A stretch of DNA of 64,000 bases from contig CAXIPT010000001.1 in assembly GCA_964030475.1 (NCBI GenBank), positions 25,860,677-25,924,676 of the forward strand, read 5' to 3'. Numbering within the stretch: the first letter of the stretch is position 1; each line of letters starts with the position of its first letter. Below the pieces are notes generated by a model, which worked only from the letters and a program-made list of their open reading frames with translations, ran no database searches and was not told the DNA's origin. Positions 41,579 through 52,200 of the stretch are shown here, piece by piece. A program made the translations under genes and the position numbers. The stretch comes from Tethya wilhelma. Lineage: Eukaryota > Porifera > Demospongiae > Tethyida > Tethyidae.

Positions 41579-43396
41579 CCTCTCCCTCCCAGGCCCCCTC
41601 CCTCAAACTACCACTGATTTCTGGCACCTTGTGTGGCAGGAGAAGCCTACCATCATCGTCATGGTAACCAACCTCAAGGAAGGCAACAAGATAAAGTGTC
41701 AGCAGTACTGGCCGGAGTCAGGGAGAGAGGCGTACGGACCCTTTGAGGTCACCATCACTGATCATCAGGTCTTTGCTGACTATACCATGAGGAAACTAGT
41801 GCTGAAGGTAGGTCAAAATCAGCAGAATATTATGAATTTTCTACTTCCTGTGTGTATAAAAATAGTCACTTTTAATGTGGTGATTTCACTTCAAATCTCT
41901 CTTGTTAAGATTATATTGTTTGTGCTTATTTGTTGTCTTCAGCTGTCTGGCTACTCCAAGCACTCTCTTAAGGTGACTCAGTACCACTTCACTGCGTGGC
42001 CTGACCATGGTGTCCCAGACTATGCCACCTCTGTGCTGGCCTTCCACAGGAGAGTGAGGTCCCAGCATGTCCCTAGCAAGGGCCCCCTGCTGGTCCACTG
42101 CAGGTTAGTGCCCCCCACACAGCAATGAGGGTGAGAGTGAGTGTAGTGGTGTCTCCTTGCAGTGCTGGGGTGGGGCGTACTGGAACATACATGACCATAG
42201 ACAGTGTCCTGGAGCAGATAGAGAGGGACCAGCTCATTGACATACCAGCTGTCATCACCGCCATGAGGAGACAGAGAATGAGGATGGTCCAAACACCAGT
42301 GAGTTAGAACATGGGCTGAATACCAGTATAATAGACCAGTTAGAACATGGGCTGAAGTACCTGTATGATAGACCATGGTCCAAAACATCAGTTACTAGGA
42401 CGAAACATCTGTATAAAAGACCATGGGCTTACTACCAGTAAAATAAACTATGGTCCAAACACTAGTTGTTTAAAACATGGGCTGAAATACTTATATGATA
42501 GATCATGGTCCAAAACACTAGTTAGTTAGAACAAAGATTGAAATATCTGTACAAAGACCGTGGTCAAGAACACCAGTAGGTTAGAACATATGCTGAAATA
42601 CCCATATGAATGACCATGGGCTTAATGCTAGTATAATAAGCCTTGGTCAAAGCACCTGTTAAAATGTTAACATCAACAGACCAGGTTCAAATACCAAAAT
42701 TTAAAAAAAATTGAACTACATATTATATTATTATAATAATTAGATATGGTCTATACTTCTGATTTAGAACATGGTCTTATACTAGTGAGTTAGCCCATGG
42801 TCTTATCTTGATATAGGACCAGTATTCATTCATCCATGATGCTATACTGGAGTCAGTGACATGTGGGGACACTCAGATCCAAGCCACTGACTTGAGAAGA
42901 GAGATACTAAAGTTGGAAAAGGTTGATCCAATCAACAACTCCACTGGATTCAGCTACCAGTTCAAGGTATCCTATCTGGCAGTACCTTACCAGATTGCAA
43001 GGCTCAGTCCAGAATGTACTATTGTATTGGTGAACTTTAGCTGTTGTATTTGTGTTCCATCAATGTGAGTTGTAGTGGTGTTGTATAAACAGAGCACCTC
43101 CCTTGCTAGATGATCATCAGCCAAAGTAAACAGGTTGTACTAACACACATAGCTACTTTCAATATCCTCTCAACACAACCTCTGTCTGTCTGGGCAGTGG
43201 GGAAACACCACTAGTTGTAGCTATACCTGTATTGTACTATGTACTGTGTTCTGTGTACCATGTATGGTAGCTCTGAAAGATGCATGAAGATATTGTATTT
43301 GCTTTTGGTCAAGCATGTATGGAATTCCATCCCTATTGAATGATCAGAGCTAATTGAGAAGACAATATAACAATGCATCATACTTCAATGAAAACA

Positions 43397-43455
<59 letters not shown>

Positions 43456-43744
43456 NATTGGAGCAGGTGAGTCCCCATCCTGATGAGGTGGTCTCCAAGG
43501 TAGCACTGGCCAACGCAAACAGAAACAGAACCAAGAAGTACCTCCCTAGTAGGTCACACACTGCCTCATTCACTGATTGTCTGAGTCATTCTTGACTTGG
43601 GGTTGTTTCTCTTCTCCTCAGGTGACAAGAATCGTGTGATTCTACTGGGAGAACAGAAGGACTACATCCATGCTGTCTCTGTCAATGTAAGGCTTGAGTA
43701 TCTCTCTAACTAGAAGAAGAAGGAATTTTACATCCTCCTCTTTC

Positions 43745-43794
<50 letters not shown>

Positions 43795-44862
43795 NTCTCT
43801 CTCTCTCTCTCTCAGGGGTACAAAAGGCGAAGGGCCTTCTTCATTGCTGAGGGTCCAATGAAGAACACTGTCAGGAACTTCTGGAAGATGATTTTTGACA
43901 GAAAGGTTGCCACCATGGTGATGCTGTCTGACATCATGGAGAATGGAAAGGTACAGCAGTTAGTGAGTGTCTGTCCAACTGTCTTCTCAACAATATCATT
44001 CAAGCTGCACAAAATAAGCTTTATTTGTTTATTGTTTGAAAGGAACTAGTTGCTAGCTGCAGCTTATATGAGTGTTTATACATCTCCATTTCCCCCTCCA
44101 GGAGAGCTGCCATCAGTACTGGCCCTCCTCTGGTACAGCTCAGTATGGGGAGTTCACTGTAGAGAACCATGGGGAGGAGAAACTAGAGGGGTTCACTCTG
44201 AGGTCATTCTCACTAATGGACACCAAGGTTATATAGCTAATGACAGTGATAGTTAGCTTATTGAGTCAGGAATATGTAGAGTGGTGGATGGATGGAGTGG
44301 AGAATAACATTTGAAGTTTGTTTGTGTACAACTAACAAGCGTCAACACATGGCTGTGTGTGTGTGGTTGCTCCAGGCCCACTAGGTAAACATATGCACTG
44401 ACGCCTACGTACACACACACATGAATCCTCACTCCACAAACAAACAGCACACCTCTAGCTAGCTGTGATGATGGAAGATTGCATGTACTACCTAAATTAC
44501 AAGCTTATAATCTCTTAAAGTCCATCTGGTTTGAGAATGCTGGTAGAAAATATTGAATAACCTTCTTATAATTCAACCGATTTCAAAATTTCAAGCACCA
44601 TTGGAAAGTGCTCGCTCTCCCCGTTCTTTTGGTTGCCTTTTCAGCTTTCTACGCCTTATCAGTCAAAAGTTAGCTATTTTGTCCCATAGAAATAGTATGG
44701 TATGAATCTCATTATTTCACTTCCGGTTGCATTCTCAAACCGGATGGACTTTTAGATAGTGCCTCACCACAAACCTATTATCTTACATGACTCAAACCTG
44801 ATACTCTCATCCATTCACTGCTGGTATCCTAGAAAACAGTGGTACTATCTCTTGTTGCCATG

Positions 44863-44899
<37 letters not shown>

Positions 44900-45534
44900 C
44901 TTCCAAGGCCCAGCAGGTGTTCCAGTACCACCTGACTGGGTGGAGTGAAGATGGCAGCTGCTCCAACCTGAAGAGCATCACTGATGTGATCGAGGACCTG
45001 ACCAAGGTCCAGATGAGGACTGGCAACAGACCCACGGTGGTCCACTGCAGTGACACCGTCACTAGGAGTGGTATGTTCTGTGCCATTGCCACCACCATTG
45101 AGAGGTGCAAGACAGAGGGCGTGGTCGATGTCTTCCAGGTCGTCAAGGCACTCAGGGTGCAGAAACCAGGAGCTGTGCCCACCGTGGTGAGGGGAGGATA
45201 ACATTTAATGTTCATTAGTGTGTGTGTTTCCTAGCTGTCAGTATGTTGGAAATGCAAAGCTATAAGTTTTTCTATTGGACATGATTTAATAAACCAGTTG
45301 TGAAATACTTTTTTGGACTACTCTATCTGATAATGGCTCTGTCTTTGCTAAATGTCTTAGCTAGGTTTGCTTGAGCAGGTTTAGGTATGAATCTTGCTAC
45401 GTGTAGAATCAGTTGTAGAACCATACTTCTTCTCTCTCTCTCCCACCCTTCAGGAGAACTACAAGGTTGTCTTCAAAGCTGTCCTTACCTTCCTGGACTC
45501 CTTTGACACCTATGCCAACTTCAGAGATCTCTGA
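35494..45534 (+). CDS. Gene C: YPDG/Ig/EGF receptor tyrosine phosphatase with cytoplasmic I-set domain
   Basis: Twenty-five exons give about 1540 residues, ending TGA at 45532-45534. Order: signal peptide, YPDG, Ig, Ig, four EGF, YPDG, Ig, TM, basic/Pro-rich linker, I-set Ig, PTP D1, PTP D2. The I-set lies after the TM and so in the cytoplasm, and lacks cysteines. D1 has WPDHGVP and [11 protein letters not shown]2 has HCSDTVTRSG and WSED. The start is the ATG of MILLATLLLHTAAVLVHGQ, a good signal peptide. The first exon of D2 begins at or next to a single N (43456) within a collapsed (CT)n tract, so its first two codons are not visible; the counterpart in D gives VLEQVSPHP. Expected role: ligand-controlled tyrosine dephosphorylation at the cell surface. 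Confidence 0.82.
35611..35952 (+). other. YPDG module 1 of gene C
   Basis: [62 protein letters not shown]. Confidence 0.78.
36033..36738 (+). other. Two Ig domains of gene C
   Basis: Exon 36033-36356 ([35 protein letters not shown]) and exon 36412-36738 ([30 protein letters not shown]). The second is a member of the seven-copy PPPTSVTVTPPT exon family, more diverged here in its second half. Confidence 0.8.
36844..37650 (+). other. Four EGF modules of gene C
   Basis: Exons 36844-36978, 37065-37202, 37282-37419, 37516-37650, one module each, phase 1-1. The last three start DINEC and carry CTNTxGSFTCTCPPGFTGDG, the calcium-binding EGF consensus with the Asn/Asp hydroxylation site. The first lacks the DINEC start. 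Confidence 0.85.
37710..38057 (+). other. YPDG module 2 of gene C
   Basis: AVFCTTNKVECC, AGEWHYPNGTVIPN, FYRGRGG, IRLNRRNNAQSPSGLFCCELPD, CINLG. Confidence 0.78.
38114..38916 (+). other. Ig, TM and juxtamembrane linker of gene C
   Basis: Exon 38114-38606 holds an Ig domain (LTCTFVTTLGD, FTWRDPDN, GSYTCEV), a Pro/Gly-rich stretch and about 26 hydrophobic residues (GAVAGGIIVALIIVAIVVVV onward) ending LYWR. Exon 38786-38916 encodes RRKSEEKPYTERRAPPPRP, a basic stop-transfer with PxxP motifs that could bind SH3 domains (inference). A single N at 38774 interrupts a poly-C run in the intron. Confidence 0.8.
39012..39140. repeat. (AC)n microsatellite before the I-set exon of gene C
   Basis: About 130 bp of AC repeat with one interruption, ending a few bases from the acceptor ctcacag of the I-set exon. 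Confidence 0.92.
39148..39548 (+). other. Cytoplasmic I-set Ig domain of gene C
   Basis: FPKDTTATEGESVVFKV, KPLYMWLHNDREV, DGSLSFPSLEPRHSGSYKLV, VKNDEGHVE and KLTVL follow the I-set pattern. The B-strand Cys is Val and the F-strand Cys is Leu. The exon also encodes the linker to D1 (SNLHSNSNAGFKEQYQ). It lies after the TM exon, so the domain is intracellular. Confidence 0.8.
39609..39687. repeat. (CT)n microsatellite at the acceptor of PTP D1, gene C
   Basis: Uninterrupted CT repeat with a single N at 39662, ending in tctctag of the first D1 exon. Confidence 0.92.
40287..41577. repeat. Microsatellites in D1 introns of gene C
   Basis: (GT)n with GA ends at 40287-40397, (GT)n at 41197-41284 and (CT)n at 41527-41577. 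The first and last lie directly before acceptors. The remaining intron sequence shows no other feature. Confidence 0.9.
42299..42816. repeat. Degenerate minisatellite intron of gene C, overlapping its 5' splice site
   Basis: Most of the intron is made of 45-60 bp units of the type accatggtccaaacaccagt, gagttagaacatgggctg, in many diverged copies. The unit starts inside the exon (atggtccaaacacca|gtgagt), so the donor itself is part of the repeat. The orthologous intron of gene D (51916-52360) has the same structure. Confidence 0.8.
43399..43814. repeat. (CT)n microsatellites at D2 acceptors of gene C
   Basis: 43399-43455, with an N at 43456 where the first D2 exon begins, and 43749-43814, with an N at 43795. 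Both serve as polypyrimidine tracts. Confidence 0.92.
43458..45534 (+). other. PTP domain D2 of gene C, degenerate
   Basis: Exons about 43458-43548, 43622-43686, 43816-43950, 44102-44227, 44899-45186, 45454-45534. WPD is replaced by WSED and the P-loop reads HCSDTVTRSG: Cys and Arg are kept but the backbone glycines GVG are lost. It ends DSFDTYANFRDL. The donor after 44227 is a weak gttata; gene D has gttagt there. Confidence 0.82.
44517..44753. mobile_element. MITE-like foldback element in a D2 intron of gene C
   Basis: aaagtccatctggtttgaga at 44517 and its near complement ending at 44753 (tctcaaaccggatggactt) bound about 190 bp of non-coding sequence. The corresponding intron of gene D (53274-53384) lacks it. 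The (AC)n tract 44864-44897 follows, next to the acceptor. Confidence 0.7.
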
Positions 45535-46198
45535 TACCATTACATCATTCATCTAGCTTCTAACCTGAACAATGACTGTATGTGTTTTGAGAGAAAAGAC
45601 TCAAATACTTTGAGTTTAATTTTAGAAAAAGAATCTATTTTTAGATTGTGTACATGTGTGGTTAATTGGTGTAGTATTTTTTGTGATATCTCTTATAAAA
45701 TTATACATAAATTTTTAACTGGTATTATATTTTTTACAGTGACCTGAATGATTACAATAATTATGATTTGTACATAATTATTCACTTGACTTGTATATAC
45801 ATAGCTTGCTCTTTGATACATGTCATTGTGCAAAGTATTAAAAGTATTTTATCTCTACACTCCACATCTGTTGAATATTGACCCTGTGACTCTGTTATTG
45901 ACCCTGTGACCCTGTATTGGTAGGCAAAGGTATTATATAAATTGTGGTTGGTTGTTACTACAGGTTTTATGTTTTGATTAGCATTGCCGTTGTTGTTTGT
46001 GTTTCATGGTTGAAATAGTAATCAGAGCTCAAATTGTAACATTCTAGTTTTCATTGTATCCTCTATATAGGATATACTCATATACTCATGGTAGGTGCAT
46101 GTATATATTCCATTGGATAGTTCAAATGCAAAATTGAAATTGAATCAATGTGTATTGTACATAATTCATAAAGATAGAAGACTAAGCTACTTCAAGAG
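45535..46198. other. Spacer between genes C and D
   Basis: About 660 bp, AT-rich, holding the 3' UTR of C and the promoter of D. I see no canonical AATAAA within 250 bp of the stop; attaaa occurs near 45838. No other feature. Confidence 0.4.
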
Positions 46199-46298
46199 AT
46201 GGCAGGAGATATGACAGCCAATCTTAGACCTGTGTTGGCTATTGTGATTTTACTAGTGTTCTACAGAACTCAAGATTCAGGTTTTGTGGAAGCACAAG
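46199..46298 (+). other. Gene D exon 1, signal peptide
   Basis: Encodes an N-terminal MAGDMTANLRP, the hydrophobic run VLAIVILLVFY and a polar end VEAQ. It ends in phase 1 at gtaact. Confidence 0.7.
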
Positions 46299-49200
46299 GT
46301 AACTTTATTATTATAGCTATTCATGTAAGGAATGACTGCATGAGCTCCTTGCATTGAGGCTGGTGTCTTACGTATAGATACATAGTCTATTAGTAACTAT
46401 ATTGCAGTATGTGATAACTGCCTCCTGACACATGCAGTTCCCATTCAGCTGATATTCCGAGGTGTCTCCTACTCCAACAACAGTGTACTACCACTGAATG
46501 ATGTTGGAAACTTCTCCACTGGCAGTGCTATCTTCTGTGCTACTGAATTAAGTACATGTTGTCGAAATCAAAGTATAGGAGAGTGGTACTATCCTGATGG
46601 ATCAATGGTGCCTGTTTCTGCTCGTAATGAAGATTTCTCCAGAGGTAGAAGATTAAATCAAAGTATAATATTGGTTCGTAGGAACAATGCTCGGTCTCCA
46701 ACTGGATCATTTTGCTGTGAATTACCCGACAGTAGTCATGTAAATTACACACTCTGTGTGAATCTAGGTAAGAGTCGCGGCAGAGTGATGCATGTGGCCT
46801 CATTTATACTCTTAATTGTAAAGACTTACCACCACAGTATCTATTTGTGGCCTAATTACAGTTACCATTGATGTTGACTCCATCTCTCCCTCTGGGTCTC
46901 CAACTGCTGGAGAGACATACTCTCTGACCTGTTCAGCTTCTGTTGAAGGAACTACTGACCCTCCATCATTGCAATGGCTGGGACCAGATGGCATGACTGC
47001 AGTCACCTCCTCTGACTCACTGACCATCACTAGCCCATCTCCCACCTCCACTAGACTACAGTTTGATCCACTACAATCATCACATGAAGGGAGCTACACA
47101 TGTACAGTAACAGTGGGGACTGTGACAGAAATGATATCCTTTCAAGTCAATGTAGGGGGTAAGTCTATAATGCATAACTATAAGCAATTGACGTAAAAGT
47201 AATTTACTTTAATTATCATATCAGTCTCTCCACCATCTCTCTCCATCTCACTATCTCCTGAGGGTGGCCAGTATGTTGTTGGAGACAACATCACAATGAC
47301 TTGTGCCATTGAATTAAATGAGGCAGTGGACAAACCTGTGACTGTTAGTACTTCATGGACGAAGGATGGCTCTCCACTGGTGTCAGATGACAGTGGTCGT
47401 GTCACAATTGTGGGATCAGAAAATATTACAATCATTATAATTACTTCACTCCGTGGCAATGATGAAGGGATGTACACTTGTAAAGTTACTGTTAGCTTAT
47501 CTCAGAGTTATATGATAATGGCTACTGCATCAAGAAAACAGCATTTATCAAGTAAGTGTTATTGTACAATGTCATGGTGATGTAAACAATTTGTAAAGCA
47601 TTCTTTTCCATGACTGTGTATAGTTCCCATTCAACTGATATTCCGAGGTGTCTCCTACCCCAACAACAGTGTACTACCACTGAATGATGTTGGAACCTTC
47701 TCCAATGGCAGTGCTATCTCCTGTACTACTGAATTAAGTCCATGTTGTTCTGGCAAACATATTGGAGAGTGGTACTATCCTGATGGATCAGTGGTGCCCC
47801 ATGTTAGTGATGGTGAGGATTTCTCCAGAGGAAGAAGAAACAATCAAAGTATAATATTGAATCGTAGGAACAATGCTCAGTCTCCAACTGGGTCATTCTG
47901 TTGTGAACTACCTGACAGCAGGGATGTGACACACAGACTATGTGTTAGTCTAGGTATAAGGTTAAATACAATTTTCCTTATAGTTTGTGCTGTATATACA
48001 TTTTACAAACATTAATTAATGCACACTGACAGTGAACACAACATTCCTAATCATTGCCCCTCATACAAACATTGCTGGTGAACTTTATGAACTGATGTGT
48101 GTGTACATCAACTCAACCACCTCCCCATCATTCTCATGGCTGGGTCCCCCTGGTGACAATACAACACTTCCAAATGGTGTGATGGTGATACCTGGGCCCT
48201 CCTTTAGGTCTACTCACACTAGCATTCTGCAGTTTGATCCACTGCAATCATCACATGAAGGGAACTACACATGTATGGTTACAGAGGGTGGTATGATGGA
48301 TACGTTTCAAGTCAATGTACGGAGTAAGTTTGATCACAGATATTTTGAGCATTCATTCCACTAATACTTTATTTCTACATCTTCTGATTCATGAAAAGGA
48401 CTGATATTGTTAAGAGATGTATTCTATGCTGATGATGAAACTGTACTTCTGGGAGATATTGGGGAAGGAGGGAATGCGCTCTTCTGTTTGACTACACAGA
48501 CTGACTGTTGTGGAGTTGATGTAAATGAAACGGTAATGGGATCAGAACATAGAGGACAGTTCTACTATCCTAATGGAAACCAGGTCCCTACTATTAATGT
48601 TAGTAGTGAGGGACTCTACAGAGCAAACGGTCATCAGTCCATTTCTCTCCAACGAATGTCCTCAGCTACTGCTGATCCACCCTCTGGACAATATCGCTGT
48701 GACATCCCTGATAGAAATGGAGTCAGTCATAATGTGTCCATTTTCATTGGTGAGTTGGCCAGATGGTTCCATAATTATTCCTGTGATGATCATGCACAAT
48801 AGTAGTTGTTTATATAGGTATTAATTTTAATTATAATCATCATAATCATTGTAGTTGAAATCTGAACATTGGAATGTCTTTAGGTATAGAGTGTCTGAAC
48901 AGGACAATTGTCTGTGTGGATGGTGCAACTTGTGAAAACCATACTACTTGTATATGTCCTTCTGGTTTTCATGGAGATGGTATCAAGAGTGGAAATGGAT
49001 GTAGAGGTGCAACTTTAATCTTTATTAGTCTAACATTACTTTTGCTCTAGCTATTTAGCCTTATCATAGTTGCCATGAAACTTTAATTCATCTGCAGACA
49101 TCAATGAGTGTGATACAAACCATGGTAGCTGTGGGAGTGGCTATAAGTGTGTGAATACAGTTGGTAGCTTCACATGTGAAGGTATACTATACCACTCTAA

Positions 49201-52200
49201 TAATTTCTGTTGTATTTCTCTAACATAATTGTAGTCTAGCTCATACAAGAGACTAATGTAATTGTTGCAAATATTGACATTGAGTGTTTGGATCATTCAT
49301 GATTAGAATTATTGTTTTACATTCAGACATCAATGAGTGTTCCACTGACACTGATGACTGTGTCACTAGTCCTACTGCCTCCTGTACTAACACTGTTGGT
49401 AGCTTCACTTGTACCTGTCCACCTGGTTTCACTGGAGATGGAAGAGAGAGTGGGAGTGGATGTGAAGGTAACATAATAGATTATGCTGACCATGACCAAC
49501 TTAGCTACTATACAGTATATCAGTCAAAACACAGAAAATGAGTGCATTAAATTTTATTTTGTGCTTGTGTATGTACCTGGCAGTGACTATCTCCATCTCT
49601 GAATCTGGTATCAACACTGCTGGTGAACAGTACAACCTGACCTGCAGGTTTATTAACTCTCAGGACAGCCAACCATCTTTCTCATGGAATAGCCCTTCCA
49701 ATAGTGGTCCGATTCCTGGCAATGCAACAGTCAAAGAAAGGATAATCTCTACCAACATCTACATCAGCATTCTACAGTTTGATCCACTACAATCATCACA
49801 TGAAGGGAACTATACATGTACAGTAACAGTGGGGAATGCGACAGAAATGATGACTTCATTCCAAGTTTATGTTAACGTGGAAACAGTATTAACAGTTTCA
49901 ACAGACAGCACTCTATTGCCTTCAGCAACTACTTTAGTAATGCAAACAGAAAATGCAACTGTAAGACTTAGTGGTGAAGCTGGAGGCACCAATATTGGAG
50001 TCATTGCAGGAGGTGGTGCTGCTGTTGTTCTACTGGCAGTGGCAATTCCTTCAGTGCTATTAGTAGCATTCTTTGTATACAGAAAGCGTAGGTTAGTATG
50101 CTTATTTCAGTTTTCACTTTGTCTTATTCTGTGATGAATATGGCTTAATTTCCCCATACACTTTATATAGCTACAAAACAAGCAATTACAGCCATCCCAG
50201 TTCAACATATGATGATATAAATCTTTCATCTTCTCCTCAACTATCAACAGCAGACTTCCTGAAGGACTCATCAGCTACACCTGATAATGAGAAGGTGGAA
50301 TGTGTTCCCATGGAAACACTAGACAGAGAGGAGTCTCCAGTAGTGAAGAATGACGAGGGACATGTGGAGAGGGAGGTGAAACTGACGGTCCTCACAGAGG
50401 GGGAGAACCCTGTCATTAGTGGGGAGGGCCTCCTACAGTCCAGCCCAGTACCAGTGGCCGACTTTGGCAAGTATGTCTCCAACCTTCACTCCAACAGCAA
50501 CGCTGGGTTCAAGGAGCAATATCAGGTAGGAATGAGAGAGAAACTGAAGATTTGTCTTTTCTACTTTAATTATAAAGGAACTGTGTCACTATATAAGCGG
50601 TGTTTTTTTGTGACGTTTTTTGTTGATACGCGGGTACTACCATAGATAATATACGCGAATATTATCTATGGTGGTATCCGCGTATCAACAAAATATATAA
50701 GTATATTATCTATGGTACCACGTCCGGGAACGTTTGCATACTACTCCGTGTATTGCGCATTTTGCTTTTACTCGCGTAATAGTACTACGTGGTCAGCTGT
50801 TATTACAAGCCTAAGTTTACAACCCATTTATAGTAACAAAACACCGCTTATATATATAGTGACACAGTTCCTTTAATAATTATTTGCTGTATTTACCTCA
50901 TTAGACTCTAGACAGTGGAAGAGATGGCCATTCTGTGACAGTTGGTGTAACTGAAGCCAACAGACCTCTCAATAGATTTAAGAACATTTCTGCTTGTAAG
51001 CTAGTATTACTCCGGTGTGTACATGTATAATCCCTAGGCTGTGTTAACTGTGCAGATGATGAAGACAGGATCAGATTGACTTCTGTAAAGAGTGAACAAA
51101 GAGACTATGTTAATGCCTCCTACATCGATGTGAGTCATGATCAGTTGAAGGTCTTTTCTTAACACATTCACATCTTTAACTATTACAGGGATTCACAACT
51201 CCCCACAAGTTTATCGCTACCCAAGGTAGTCTACAACCAAAGATACAAATGCATTGCTATAAACCTGAACCATCTATCATCCCTGCAGGTCCTCTTCCAA
51301 ACACTCTCACTGACTTCTGGCACCTTGTGTGGCAGGAGAAGCCTACCATCATCGTCATGGTAACCAACCTCAAGGAAGGCAACAAGATAAAGTGTGAACA
51401 ATACTGGCCCGAATCGGGAACTTGCAATTTTGGATCATTTGAAGTGAGCATCACTGATCATCAGATCTTTGCTGACTACATTGTGAGGGAGCTGATTGTA
51501 AATGTAAGTTAAACAATTAGTTCAGAGTCCACGTACTGTTACTAAAAATGGTTATTTAGATAACTGGTAGAAGTCAGCGCCCTCTTAAGGTGACTCAGTA
51601 CCACTTCACTGCGTGGCCTGACCATGGTGTCCCAGACTATGCCACCTCTGTGCTGGCCTTCCACAGGAGAGTGAGGTCCCAGCATGTCCCTAGCAAGGGC
51701 CCCCTGCTGGTCCACTGCAGGTTAGTGCCCCCCACACAGCAATGAGGGTGAGAGTGAGTGTAGTGGTGTCTCCTTGCAGTGCTGGGGTGGGGCGTACTGG
51801 AACATACATCGCCATAGACAGTGTCCTGGAGCAGATAGAGAGGGACCAGCTCATTGACATACCAGCTGTCATCACCGCCATGAGGAGACAGAGAATGAGC
51901 ATGGTCCAAACACCAGTGAGTTAGAACATGGGCTAGTATAATTGACCATGGTCCAAACACCAGTGAGTTAGAACATGGGCTAGTATAATAGACCATAGTC
52001 TAAACACCAGTGAGTTAAAACTTAAAAACATCGGCTAAATACCAGTAGAAAAGACCATGGTCCAGACACTAGTGAGCTAAAACATGGGCTAAATAAGACC
52101 GTGATCCAGACACCTGAGAGTTAAAATATGGATTGAAATACTTGTATAAAAGACCATGGTCAAGAATATAGACCCTGGGCTGAAATGGGCCATGATCTCT

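Larger units (their letters stand above)
39689..42966 (+). other. PTP domain D1 of gene C, probably active
   Basis: Exons 39689-39779, 40408-40481, 41033-41069, 41593-41807, 41943-42103, 42163-42298, 42817-42966. Motifs: [60 protein letters not shown] (split by an intron after the Ser codon starts), MVQTP. The usual KNRY is LNRF. Confidence 0.85.

Noticed and set aside
44050..44256. Frame over the D2 exon 44102-44227
   Set aside because: It is out of frame with the phosphatase reading SCHQYWPSSG, which is confirmed by gene D.
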